The notes beneath the pieces are model-generated. The model was not told the origin of the DNA and searched no databases. It worked only from the letters and a program-made list of their open reading frames with translations. Of a DNA stretch of 12,055 nt, positions 1 to 6,736 are shown in pieces. The stretch lies in the NCBI GenBank assembly GCA_046759385.1, contig JBHICC010000063.1:1-12055 (forward strand). Direction: 5' to 3'. The position numbers and the translations under genes are program-made. Origin of the DNA: JBHICC01 sp046759385 (GTDB taxonomy: Bacteria; Pseudomonadota; Gammaproteobacteria; Acidiferrobacterales; SPGG2). How positions within the stretch are numbered: the first letter of the stretch is position 1; the number at the start of each line of letters is the position of its first letter.

Positions 1-137
1 TGCAGAACGCCGACTACGCCTACGTCCTGCAGATGGGCCGCGTCCGCGTCCAGGGGACGGCCCGGGAGCTGCGGGAGAACCGGGAGGTGGTCGCGTCCTA
101 CTTGGGCACTCAGGAGGCAGGGAGAGTGGCTGTTTAG
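1..137 (+). CDS. Branched-chain amino acid-type ABC transporter ATP-binding protein, C-terminal fragment (LivF-like)
   Basis: Only the last 44 codons are in the window (reading frame from base 3, stop TAG at 135-137). The visible residues read ADYAYVLQMGRV, then a stretch ending ASYLG. This is the usual C-terminus of LivF-type ATPases: the strand after the switch histidine, then the E..A.YLG-like end. The protein would energise uptake from the cytoplasmic side of the membrane. The solute-binding gene 161 bases downstream on the same strand fits a liv-type operon. Identification rests on the tail alone; Walker motifs lie outside the window, so LivF rather than LivG is inferred from the short tail ending in YLG. 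Confidence 0.85.
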   Translation, partial: QNADYAYVLQMGRVRVQGTARELRENREVVASYLGTQEAGRVAV

Positions 138-298
138 AGCAACGAAACAAGCATGAGAACTCAGGATTAAGTCGCGCTCGTTACTAAACGTTAACAAAGC
201 TGAGGATTACGAACGCGTATACTTCCGATTCTTGCGGCGTTGCCTTCGTGGCAAGTCGCGGGAAACCCTGAAGAAGTATTATTTAGGAGGATGTCGAT

Positions 299-1471
299 AT
301 GAAACTTCTAGCAAAACTTGCTTTAACGCTTGCAAGCAGCATCGTGCTTGGCTTGAGTTCGGTAGCTGCGTGGGCCGGCGCTCCGGGGATCACCGATAAG
401 GAGATCCTTATCTGCTCTTACCAGCCGATGACCGGAAAGATCTCCAGTTACTTCCGGATGGGTAAGGGCGCAGATGCCTGGTTCAAGCACGTAAATGACA
501 CCGGCGGCATTCACGGCCGTATGGTCAATTACAAGATGGTCGATGACAAGTATGAGCCGGCGCGCACCAAGTCCCTCGTCAAGCGCTTCGTTGAAAGGGA
601 CAAGTGCTTTGCGATTGTCGCGCCTCTCGGGTCTGCACCAACGGCAGCGGTCATCGATTACATCACGTCGAAGGACGTGCCGCTAATCGGCGCTGGTACC
701 GGTGCAGAAAAGAACTTGACTTATCCGAGCAAATGGGTGTTTCCGCTCTATCCGAGCTACTTCACCGAGGGCCAACAGTTGGTACGCTTTGCCAAAAAGG
801 TCTTCGGTGCTAAGAGCGTGGCGCTGCTTTACCAGAACGATCCGTCGGGCAAGACTCACATCAAAGGGATTGAGTCGGTGCTCGACAAGTACGGTGTCAA
901 GCTCTTAACGACGCAGGGCTATGACCAGAAAGAGATCGACGTTAGCGCCCAGGTCATTGCTATGAAGAACACGAACCCGGACGCAGTTATCTGCTCTTGC
1001 GCGCCGGAACCCGCCGCCAGGTTCTACACCGAGCGCAAGAAGCTCGGCTGGAACGTGCCGGTGGTGAATGTGTTCTTTGGCAAGAGCCCGAAGGTCCCCG
1101 AGCTCGCGGGCAAGGATGCGGTTGAGGGCGTCTACTTCGCGACTATCTTCCGTGACTTCAACTCGCCTGCGGCGCAGATTCAAGAAGCGAAGCAGCTGTT
1201 GAAGAAGTACTATCCGAACGAGCAGCCCGACGCCATCCATCTATGGGGTTTTGCGGGTGCCCAAGTCTTCACTGAGGCCATGCGCCGTATGGGACGTGAC
1301 GACATTACGCGTGACCGCCTCGTGGTAACGCTCGAAGGGATCCAGAACTGGGAAGGTAGTGTTGTCCCTTCGGTTAGCATCGGCAAGGGCAATGCACCGG
1401 AGCACTTTATCGTGAAGGACATGTCCTGGGTCGTCTACAAGAACGGCGAGTTCCAGGACTTCTCGTTCTAA
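299..1471 (+). CDS. Periplasmic solute-binding protein of a branched-chain amino acid-type ABC transporter
   Basis: 390 residues, preceded by a strong ribosome binding site AGGAGG at 285-290, 8 bases before the ATG. A clear Sec signal peptide is present: MKLLAK, a hydrophobic core to about residue 22, then AWA|G with likely cleavage after residue 26. The mature part starts with ITDKEILICSYQPMTGK, typical of periplasmic-binding-protein type I (Peripla_BP_6/LivK) proteins that bind branched-chain amino acids, amides or aromatic acids. Length is normal for the family. The ligand cannot be read from sequence. It follows the LivF-like gene and lies directly upstream of the methyl-transfer cluster, so a methylated or aromatic substrate is possible; that is inference. 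Two hairpins (1494-1513 and 1541-1574) follow the stop, suggesting that the transport operon ends here. Confidence 0.93.
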   Translation: MKLLAKLALTLASSIVLGLSSVAAWAGAPGITDKEILICSYQPMTGKISSYFRMGKGADAWFKHVNDTGGIHGRMVNYKMVDDKYEPARTKSLVKRFVERDKCFAIVAPLGSAPTAAVIDYITSKDVPLIGAGTGAEKNLTYPSKWVFPLYPSYFTEGQQLVRFAKKVFGAKSVALLYQNDPSGKTHIKGIESVLDKYGVKLLTTQGYDQKEIDVSAQVIAMKNTNPDAVICSCAPEPAARFYTERKKLGWNVPVVNVFFGKSPKVPELAGKDAVEGVYFATIFRDFNSPAAQIQEAKQLLKKYYPNEQPDAIHLWGFAGAQVFTEAMRRMGRDDITRDRLVVTLEGIQNWEGSVVPSVSIGKGNAPEHFIVKDMSWVVYKNGEFQDFSF

Positions 1472-1493
1472 GGAAAAGAATCGAATGGTATCA

Positions 1494-1513
1494 GTGGCCC
1501 GCATGTGGGCCAC
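1494..1513 (+). terminator. Short hairpin after the solute-binding gene
   Basis: GTGGCCC (1494-1500) pairs with GGGCCAC (1507-1513) across a 6-base loop, 22 bases after the stop at 1471. No T-run follows, so intrinsic termination is uncertain. It may instead stabilise the 3' end of the mRNA. Confidence 0.3.
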
Positions 1514-1540
1514 ACGGGCAGGCGTGAAATAAGACGAGTG

Positions 1541-1574
1541 TGGCTCGCCGGTTCGGGATGAAACCGGCGAGCCA
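1541..1574 (+). terminator. Strong perfect hairpin, possible transcription terminator
   Basis: TGGCTCGCCGGTT (1541-1553) is perfectly complementary to AACCGGCGAGCCA (1562-1574), giving a 13-bp GC-rich stem with an 8-base loop. It sits 70 bases after the solute-binding gene's stop and before the next gene. The usual U-tract is missing (TAACGTCG follows), so this is either a weak or Rho-assisted terminator or an mRNA 3'-end stabiliser. A smaller perfect hairpin follows at 1590-1604 (CGTCCC, loop GAA, GGGACG). Confidence 0.45.
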
Positions 1575-1616
1575 TAACGTCGTTCGCGGCGTCCCGAAGG
1601 GACGGCCGTGCTAAGC

Positions 1617-1633
1617 TATGCGCTGAGCGCATA
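1617..1633. promoter_or_regulatory. Candidate LysR-type operator TATGC-N7-GCATA (site 1)
   Basis: The 17-mer TATGCGCTGAGCGCATA is a perfect dyad (7-bp arms, 3-base centre) and contains a T-N11-A core (T1619, A1631), the classic LysR-family recognition pattern. It lies 126 bases (first base to ATG) upstream of the methyltransferase start at 1743. The same half-sites and spacing, TATGC-N7-GCATA, occur at 7669-7685 upstream of metV. A LysR regulator is encoded at 6737-7651. Binding by that regulator is inference. Confidence 0.5.
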
Positions 1634-1683
1634 TCCCCCTTTCCCAAAAGTAGGGTCGACACGTCGGGGGCGCCTGCGCTAAC

Positions 1684-1708
1684 GTCATTGTCACTCGAGT
1701 GTGATGAC
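1684..1708. promoter_or_regulatory. Imperfect palindrome centred on CTCGAG, upstream of the methyltransferase gene
   Basis: GTCAT..CACTC (1684-1696) faces GAGTG..ATGAC (1697-1708). The inner 10 bp CACTCGAGTG (1692-1701) is a perfect palindrome and the outer 5 bp GTCAT/ATGAC also match, with a small offset between them. It lies 35-59 bases upstream of the preferred start at 1743, where a promoter or operator would be expected. No regulator is assigned. Confidence 0.25.
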
Positions 1709-1742
1709 ACGCAAGGTGGCCGCTGGTCGCCGAAGGTGTGTG

Positions 1743-3089
1743 ATGGCGGAGATTACTGGAAAAGCGATTCCACCTCAGCGAAAAAGAGTCATAGACGCGC
1801 TTCACCTGCGGGAACCCGACCGTGTGCCCGTGGGGCTCTGGGGCACGATCGAGGGCTATCAAAACCTGCGCCGCGGCCTCGGCATGGATTACAAGGCCGA
1901 TGCCCGCGACTACCGTACGGGATCGACGACCTGGACCACCGACGTCAGCTTCGAACTCGACCTCGCCGTGAAACTGGACGTCGATTTCATCAGAATCTCT
2001 ATGGGCGCGCCGGGCGGCTCCCCCGGCTTTCACCCGATCAAGTTCGAAGAAGTGCCCTTCGACATGGGCATCCCGCCGCCGGACATGGATATCAATGTGG
2101 ACGAATGGGGCGTCGTGCGTAAATGGACGCCCCACGAACAGGGCGGCTACTACGAGATGATCGGCTATCCGCTATTTCATGCCACCAGTGCGCCGCTCGA
2201 GGAGGGACTGAAGATACTCGACGAGTATCCGTGGCCGGATCCCTATGATGAAGGCTGCTGGGAGGACGCACCGATACCGGGGATGAGCCTGCGCGAGTAT
2301 TGCAAGTTCGTCAAGGAGGAGACGCCGTTCGCGATTTTGGGTCAAGGCGGGCGCGGCGGGCTGTTCGAGCAGGCCAAGTACATGGTCGGCTACGCCAAGA
2401 TCTTCTCTGATTTCATCGAGGCACCGGAATTCCTCGATGCCATGTTGACCAAGCTGGTTGACATCGAGATTGAGTTCAACAAAGTGTTTCTCGATCAGTG
2501 CGGCGAATACATCGACTGGTTGCGCATGAGTCCAGAAGATCTTGCGAGCGAGAAGACCGCCTTCATTTCGCTCAAGATGTTCAACAAACAGCTCAAGAAA
2601 CACTATATGCGGGCTACTCAGACAACGAAAGAGTATTACCTCAAGAAAAACTCTTTGGGTAAGATCCAATTTCACAGCTGCGGCGCTATTCCCGAAGTGT
2701 TCATGCGCGGGCTTATGGACTGCGGCGTCGATGGCTACGACAGCCTGCCGCCTAAGGTCGCCAGGCACTCCAATCCGGCAGCGAAGAAACGCCAGCTCGG
2801 TAAGGAGATGTTTTTCTATGGCGGGATCGACGTGCAAGAAACCTTACCTTGGGGCAAGCCTGAAGACGTGCGGGCCGAGGTTCGCCAACGGATCTGGGAG
2901 ATGGGCCATGGGGGCGGTTACCTTTTGAGCTCGTCGCACCGCCTTGAGCACGATGTGCCGATTGAGAACACCTTGGCGATGATCGAGGAAGCCCACGAGT
3001 ACGGTGTCTATCCGCTGCCCGAGGATCCGCCGCTGGGCGCAGACACGGGCGAGGAACATGAAGAATGGGGCGGCCTGAAGAAGAGCTGA
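1743..3089 (+). CDS. Uroporphyrinogen decarboxylase-fold methyltransferase (corrinoid-dependent type)
   Basis: 448 residues from ATG 1743, chosen because GAAGG (1731-1735) gives a correctly spaced ribosome binding site and the family N-terminus (PPQRKRVIDALHLREPDRVP) starts just after. An in-frame GTG at 1701 would add 14 atypical residues and overlap a palindrome. The URO-D fold covers almost the whole length. In corrinoid methyltransferases such as MtaA/MtbA and the N-terminal part of CmuA, zinc is bound by an HxC motif plus a distal Cys. Here HxC is present at H311-S-C313, but the distal position reads S396-S-S-H399. True HemE is unlikely: the protein is longer, and a corrinoid protein gene follows 45 bases downstream. 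Predicted role: methyl transfer between a methylated substrate or tetrahydrofolate and the corrinoid protein, in the cytoplasm. The substrate is unknown. Confidence 0.88.
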   Translation: MAEITGKAIPPQRKRVIDALHLREPDRVPVGLWGTIEGYQNLRRGLGMDYKADARDYRTGSTTWTTDVSFELDLAVKLDVDFIRISMGAPGGSPGFHPIKFEEVPFDMGIPPPDMDINVDEWGVVRKWTPHEQGGYYEMIGYPLFHATSAPLEEGLKILDEYPWPDPYDEGCWEDAPIPGMSLREYCKFVKEETPFAILGQGGRGGLFEQAKYMVGYAKIFSDFIEAPEFLDAMLTKLVDIEIEFNKVFLDQCGEYIDWLRMSPEDLASEKTAFISLKMFNKQLKKHYMRATQTTKEYYLKKNSLGKIQFHSCGAIPEVFMRGLMDCGVDGYDSLPPKVARHSNPAAKKRQLGKEMFFYGGIDVQETLPWGKPEDVRAEVRQRIWEMGHGGGYLLSSSHRLEHDVPIENTLAMIEEAHEYGVYPLPEDPPLGADTGEEHEEWGGLKKS

Positions 3090-3134
3090 TGGCCGACCAC
3101 GCAGTTCAGCCAAGCAATACGGGGGGAGTGCATT

Positions 3135-3983
3135 ATGCCTCTGCAGATCGAGACTGAGAAAGAATTTGATCTCGAAGATTTGAAGCACGACATCGACGCG
3201 ACGCGTAAGACCGATCGCTGGAACGATGCGCCGCCTGACGTGAAGGATCTGTTTCATCAGATCGAGTGGAACATTATAGAGGGTGAGCACGACGAAACAG
3301 TCGGTTTGATTAAGCCGGCGCTGGAAAAGCACATCTCGGCGCGTACCTTGATTGCAGGCCCAATGGCCACAGGAATCGCCGAGGTTGGAAGGCGCTTTAA
3401 GTTTGATGAGTACTTTCTGCCTGAAGTGATGATGTCGGCTAAGTGCATGCACGCGGCCTTGGGGATCTTGAAACCGCTGATCATCGCGGAAAAGACTGAA
3501 GAGTTGGGCATTGTGGTCGTCGGCACGGTGCAGGGTGACCTACACGACATCGGTAAGCGAATTGTCGCGATGATGTTGGAGGCCGCAGGTTTCACGGTCC
3601 ACGATCTTGGTGTCACAGTCCCGCCGGAAGAGTTCATATCGGCGATCAAAGAGCACAAGCCTCAAATCGTCGGCTTTTCCGCCCTGTTAACGACCACCAT
3701 GAACATGCAGTGGGAGACGATCAAGGCGATCAAAGAGGTCGGCCTGCGTGAGCAAGTCAAGGTGTTCGTCGGCGGCGCCCCGATCAGTCAGGCGTGGTGT
3801 GACAAAATCGGCGCCGATGCGTATGCTGCGGACGCGTTGATAGCGGTGGAAAAAGCGAAGGCATGTGTAAATGAGTTCAGCGATCTGAAAGGTGGTGATC
3901 CGGCCTTGCACGCGGCCATGCTCGCTATAGATACGGACACTACAAAAGCGAAGGCGGCGCGGGCGCAGGCAGCGTACGCCTAA
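3135..3983 (+). CDS. Corrinoid (B12-binding) methyl-carrier protein
   Basis: 282 residues, preceded by a G-rich ribosome binding site GGGGGGAG (3121-3128). Layout: an unusual acidic N-terminal extension (about 1-40); a helical cap domain (about 41-117) of the methionine-synthase B12-binding type; then the Rossmann-like B12 domain (about 124-245). The B12 domain carries D135-L-H137-D-I-G140 (DxHxxG, with H137 the lower axial cobalt ligand), S182-A-L (SxL) and V-GG around 212-214. A poorly conserved Ala/Lys-rich tail of about 35 residues follows. The family (MtaC, MtmC, MttC type) carries a methyl group on cobalt between two methyltransferases. Its position directly after the UroD-like gene makes them a likely pair, comparable to the two halves of CmuA but unfused. 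No reductive activator (RACo/RamA type) is in the window. Confidence 0.93.
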   Translation: MPLQIETEKEFDLEDLKHDIDATRKTDRWNDAPPDVKDLFHQIEWNIIEGEHDETVGLIKPALEKHISARTLIAGPMATGIAEVGRRFKFDEYFLPEVMMSAKCMHAALGILKPLIIAEKTEELGIVVVGTVQGDLHDIGKRIVAMMLEAAGFTVHDLGVTVPPEEFISAIKEHKPQIVGFSALLTTTMNMQWETIKAIKEVGLREQVKVFVGGAPISQAWCDKIGADAYAADALIAVEKAKACVNEFSDLKGGDPALHAAMLAIDTDTTKAKAARAQAAYA

Positions 3984-3996
3984 AGTTAACCGGCCG

Positions 3997-4011
3997 CTCT
4001 CGTTTCGAGAG
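3997..4011 (+). other. Small intercistronic hairpin
   Basis: CTCTCG (3997-4002) pairs with CGAGAG (4006-4011) over a TTT loop, between the corrinoid and cytochrome b genes. There is no T-run, so it more likely affects mRNA processing or stability than termination. Confidence 0.3.
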
Positions 4012-4036
4012 TTCCCTCATCGAGATCAACGGCGCT

Positions 4037-5149
4037 ATGTCTGTGATGGCGCTCAATAGACCGTCTATTTTGGGACCCACTGTTCCGGGTGTGGTGCTGT
4101 TGTTGGTTGGCATCTTCGGTGGGCTGAATGCGGCGTGGGGCTACGGCCTTTTTCTTGTGTCAGGCCTATTGCTCCTGGCAAGCTTGCTTTTCTTTTGTGT
4201 GTTCGTTTTTTCGCGGCGCTTTGACAGCAACTCGCTCAAATGGAGCTTCACGTGGCTGTTCATACTCGGGGCCTGGTGCTACGTCTACTCCATATGTGCA
4301 CTGGGCGGGTATTTCATCTACGAGACCCTACAAGGTCGTATGGAGTTCAAGTGGATCCTATTCGGACCGGTAGCGTTGGCAGCGCTGGTTATCTTGGACG
4401 TTGGTATCTACCGCATTGTTGTCGGGAAGAACTTGCCGACCTACCAACGCTACAGGCAGTTTGTTTCCCGCGAGCAGAGCGATCCGACGGCGATGCGCCG
4501 CACCTTGGTGGACGATGTTATCGTGCAAAAAGCGCTGTTGTCCGTCAGCGGCGTCCGATGGCTTCGCCATACCCTGATCTTCTGGGGATTCATACTGATG
4601 TTCCTAACTGAAATGCTCGCGGTCTTTTTCCGTGAAGCGGTGCCCGCATTCGGTTTTGCTGACATTTGGGAAATGCCAGGGCATTCTTTACGCTTGGCTT
4701 TCAATTTCGCGTTTGATTTCTTCGGGTTGATGGTGCTGATCGGGTCCGTCATGGCGCTCGTATGGCGCGCTGCGGTGAATGGTACTGAAGAGCAAAAGTA
4801 CTCTGACACACCGACAGTGTTGTTCCTGTTCTTTGTCGTGTTAAGTGGTTTCTTGGTGGAGGCGATAAGGATCGCGGCGTCGCCGTATGATCCCTCTGTG
4901 AACTCGGAGTTCGTCGGTTACGCGATGGCCCTGGTTTTGCCCAGTTCTCAAACGTTCTTCGCAGCTACTTATGAGCCGCTTTGGCTCATACACGTGCTCG
5001 GCTCTTGTCTGTTCATTGCCTACGTGCCTGTCAAGCGGCTCATTCACTCTTGCGCGACCCCTATGGGCAGGCTTATGAATTCGCAGAAAGCGTTGCTGGC
5101 GGCAAAAAAGCACGGCGTGATTAGCGGTCTCATGACGCGTCGGTCTTAA
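4037..5149 (+). CDS. NarI/HdrE-like cytochrome b membrane protein
   Basis: 370 residues, strongly hydrophobic, with about eight membrane segments (roughly 16-30, 36-58, 70-95, 106-128, 178-198, 223-243, 259-280, 314-332). The second half has the signature of the nitrate-reductase-gamma/heterodisulfide-reductase-E/DsrM type: R177-H178 then IFWGF, and near the end PVKRLIHS followed by TP.GRLM. H178, H216, H319 and H337 are candidate ligands for two b hemes. Such subunits pass electrons between the quinone pool and an iron-sulfur (HdrD/DsrK-like) partner, but no such partner gene is present in the window. The start is not backed by a strong ribosome binding site; ATG 4046 is an alternative. Its place after the corrinoid gene suggests a redox role in the same pathway, perhaps electron exchange for methyl oxidation or cobalt reactivation (inference). 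Confidence 0.72.
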   Translation: MSVMALNRPSILGPTVPGVVLLLVGIFGGLNAAWGYGLFLVSGLLLLASLLFFCVFVFSRRFDSNSLKWSFTWLFILGAWCYVYSICALGGYFIYETLQGRMEFKWILFGPVALAALVILDVGIYRIVVGKNLPTYQRYRQFVSREQSDPTAMRRTLVDDVIVQKALLSVSGVRWLRHTLIFWGFILMFLTEMLAVFFREAVPAFGFADIWEMPGHSLRLAFNFAFDFFGLMVLIGSVMALVWRAAVNGTEEQKYSDTPTVLFLFFVVLSGFLVEAIRIAASPYDPSVNSEFVGYAMALVLPSSQTFFAATYEPLWLIHVLGSCLFIAYVPVKRLIHSCATPMGRLMNSQKALLAAKKHGVISGLMTRRS

Positions 5150-5206
5150 GCTCGCGGCGGCACGTCGGTGACCGGCGACGTGCGCGAACGACCTGAGGAG
5201 GTAGAG

Positions 5207-5563
5207 ATGGCTCACTATTTGATGCGCGCAAAAGTTTCACAAGCCACCATGGATGCGCTCGTCCAGCGCCCAGAGGACCGATTCATCACGATGACTAAGC
5301 TTCTCAAGGGCATCGGTGGTCGGTTGCATAACTACTACTTCTGCTTTGGGGAATACGACATCGTGCTGCTGTTCGAGCTTCCTGACAACGTGAGTGCATC
5401 CTCGCTGTCGATGGTGTTGCTTGCTTCAGGTTCGGTGACCGAAATAGATACTACGGTTCTCTTGACTATGCAGGAAGCCATCGAGGCTATGCAGGCAGCG
5501 GCGGACGCAACCGGTGTTTACCAGCCTCCGGGCCGGGGGCGATCGCGCACGGCGAATAGATGA
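5207..5563 (+). CDS. GYD domain-containing protein
   Basis: 118 residues from ATG 5207, which has an excellent ribosome binding site GAGGAGG (5195-5201); an upstream in-frame GTG (5168) is less likely because it precedes that site. The fold is a small ferredoxin-like alpha/beta domain: a strand with AHYLMRAKVS, a helix, a strand with F47-G48-E49-Y50-D51 (the GEYD motif that names the family), then a C-terminal helix of about 85-102. GYD proteins resemble dimeric alpha-beta-barrel and Lrp ligand-binding modules; their function is not established. It sits between the cytochrome b and kinase-like genes, with 18 bases to the next start, so it is surely co-transcribed. A sensor or accessory role for this pathway would be a guess. 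Confidence 0.85.
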   Translation: MAHYLMRAKVSQATMDALVQRPEDRFITMTKLLKGIGGRLHNYYFCFGEYDIVLLFELPDNVSASSLSMVLLASGSVTEIDTTVLLTMQEAIEAMQAAADATGVYQPPGRGRSRTANR

Positions 5564-5581
5564 GCCAAGGGGTTTCCAACC

Positions 5582-6400
5582 ATGCCTAGAATCGTCGCTA
5601 TTCACGGTAAGACATGTTCGCTGAAATCTGATGTCGCGCGCGAGATCTCGCGGCTGACTGGATACAAAGTGAGGCACGGTGGTGAGATGATCACCACTTG
5701 GGCGAAGGCGGACAAGCTGAACTCAGGTGCACTGGTCCCAGAAGACAGGCACCGAGCGGTAGACGCTGATGTGCTGCACTGGGCGCAGTCGGCAGCTGAG
5801 CCCGTGATTATTATTGAAAGCACCTTACTGGATGCGGTGCTCGGGCATCTGGGCAACGTGTTTTGGGTCTACCTTTATTCGAAGGATGAGGTTCGCAAGC
5901 AACGTTGGGACCGACGTAGGGAAGAAGGTGGCGGACGCACACGGCAGATCGGAGAGAGTGTTGAGCAACGGGACAAGGACGATGCTGAGCTGCGTCAACG
6001 GCTTTACGGGTCAGGATCGGATAGCCGCAAGCCGGATTTGGAGTTGGATACGAGCGAGCGCTCGGCCGAGGATTGCGCGCAAGAGATCTGGGCCACGTTT
6101 GAAGGTCGGGACGTTGCCGTCGCTGTCCCCGGGGTCGGTAAACCCGCTATGGATAAGCGGGAGACGAAGGGTATTCGCCCTGGAGCCTCTAGCGGGGTCG
6201 TCAGGGTTTACAGCGCTAAGCGAAACCCGTTCGGCGGCTACATCAGGGACGATAAGAGCGGCAAGGATATTTTTGTGCACAAGTCCGCGGTCGAGCAGGC
6301 CGGCCTCGAGGCGTTGGAGAAGGACCAGCGCGTAGACTTCGACATCATCGAGGACGGTTTTGGCGGCTTCAAGGCTGCCAAGATTAAACCTGCCGGCTGA
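5582..6400 (+). CDS. Cytidylate-kinase-like P-loop domain fused to a cold-shock (RNA-binding) domain
   Basis: 272 residues, ribosome binding site AAGGGG (5567-5572). Residues 1-172 look like a cytidylate-kinase-like domain. They include a P-loop G9-K-T-C-S-L-K15-S16 in which the usual glycine before Lys is Leu, and a late segment R130-D-K-D-D-A-E-L-R138 followed by a DTSERSAEDCAQEI stretch. This matches the RDxxDxxR...DTSxLSxEEV lid/C-terminal pattern of CMP kinases. After a polar linker, residues about 204-270 form a cold-shock domain: GVVRVYSAK, an RNP1-like NPFGGYI (215-221), an RNP2 DIFVH (229-233), and a VDFDI strand. The domain parts are clear; the combination is unusual. Possible roles are nucleotide-dependent RNA binding or a phosphotransfer regulator. 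Why it lies in a methyl-transfer operon is unknown. Confidence 0.75.
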   Translation: MPRIVAIHGKTCSLKSDVAREISRLTGYKVRHGGEMITTWAKADKLNSGALVPEDRHRAVDADVLHWAQSAAEPVIIIESTLLDAVLGHLGNVFWVYLYSKDEVRKQRWDRRREEGGGRTRQIGESVEQRDKDDAELRQRLYGSGSDSRKPDLELDTSERSAEDCAQEIWATFEGRDVAVAVPGVGKPAMDKRETKGIRPGASSGVVRVYSAKRNPFGGYIRDDKSGKDIFVHKSAVEQAGLEALEKDQRVDFDIIEDGFGGFKAAKIKPAG

Positions 6401-6454
6401 CCTTATTGTCGCGGCTCGGTACTCCGGGCACGCCTATCACTGCAAGGTTTGGCC

Positions 6455-6733
6455 ATGGCCGTGTTGAAGCAGGTACTACCGAAAGAATTCTTGCAGGGGA
6501 AGTACAACAATACCCCGGCGTACCAGCTTCGCGACGCGCGCGTGGTAGCGAAGAAGTTCGCGACGGGTGCACCCTGTTCCAATCCCAGCAAGGAAGATCT
6601 GTTCGAGGCGTGGCCCGGTCCGCATGGACATGTCCACCATTGGTTCATCCTTGAAAACGGCAAGGCCGTGGGGTTCAACGAAGATCCGCAGCACGGATGG
6701 TCATTTCCGGTCGTCGATTATCCGACGTCGTAG
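6455..6733 (+). CDS. Small His-rich protein of unknown function
   Basis: 92 residues from ATG 6455, preceded by AAGG (6444-6447); TTG 6449 is an alternative start. I do not recognise a family. The middle contains G-P-H57-G-H59-V-H61-H62-W, then FILENGKAVGFNEDPQH80GW. Five histidines in a short space, in a strand-turn-strand-looking segment, would suit a metal site or a small beta domain. There is no signal peptide or membrane segment. It stops 3 bases before the LysR start, so the two are translationally coupled, which argues that it is a real gene in the operon. Confidence 0.65.
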   Translation: MAVLKQVLPKEFLQGKYNNTPAYQLRDARVVAKKFATGAPCSNPSKEDLFEAWPGPHGHVHHWFILENGKAVGFNEDPQHGWSFPVVDYPTS

Positions 6734-6736
6734 CAC

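Noticed and set aside
191..223. Promoter with TTAACA (191-196) and TATACT (218-223) upstream of the solute-binding gene
   Set aside because: The two hexamers resemble -35 and -10 elements but the 21-base spacing is too long; only a lone -10-like box can be stated.
1701..1742. GTG start at 1701 for the methyltransferase
   Set aside because: It adds 14 basic residues atypical of the family, overlaps a palindrome and lacks a ribosome binding site, whereas ATG 1743 has GAAGG at proper spacing.
1743..3089. Genuine heme-biosynthetic uroporphyrinogen decarboxylase (HemE)
   Set aside because: The HxC metal motif, longer length and adjacency to a corrinoid protein point to a methyltransferase of the same fold.
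1611..3452. Long minus-strand open frames (174, 221 and 202 codons) opposite the methyltransferase and corrinoid genes
   Set aside because: They are antisense to well-supported genes, have no recognisable domains and arise from GC-rich third codon positions.
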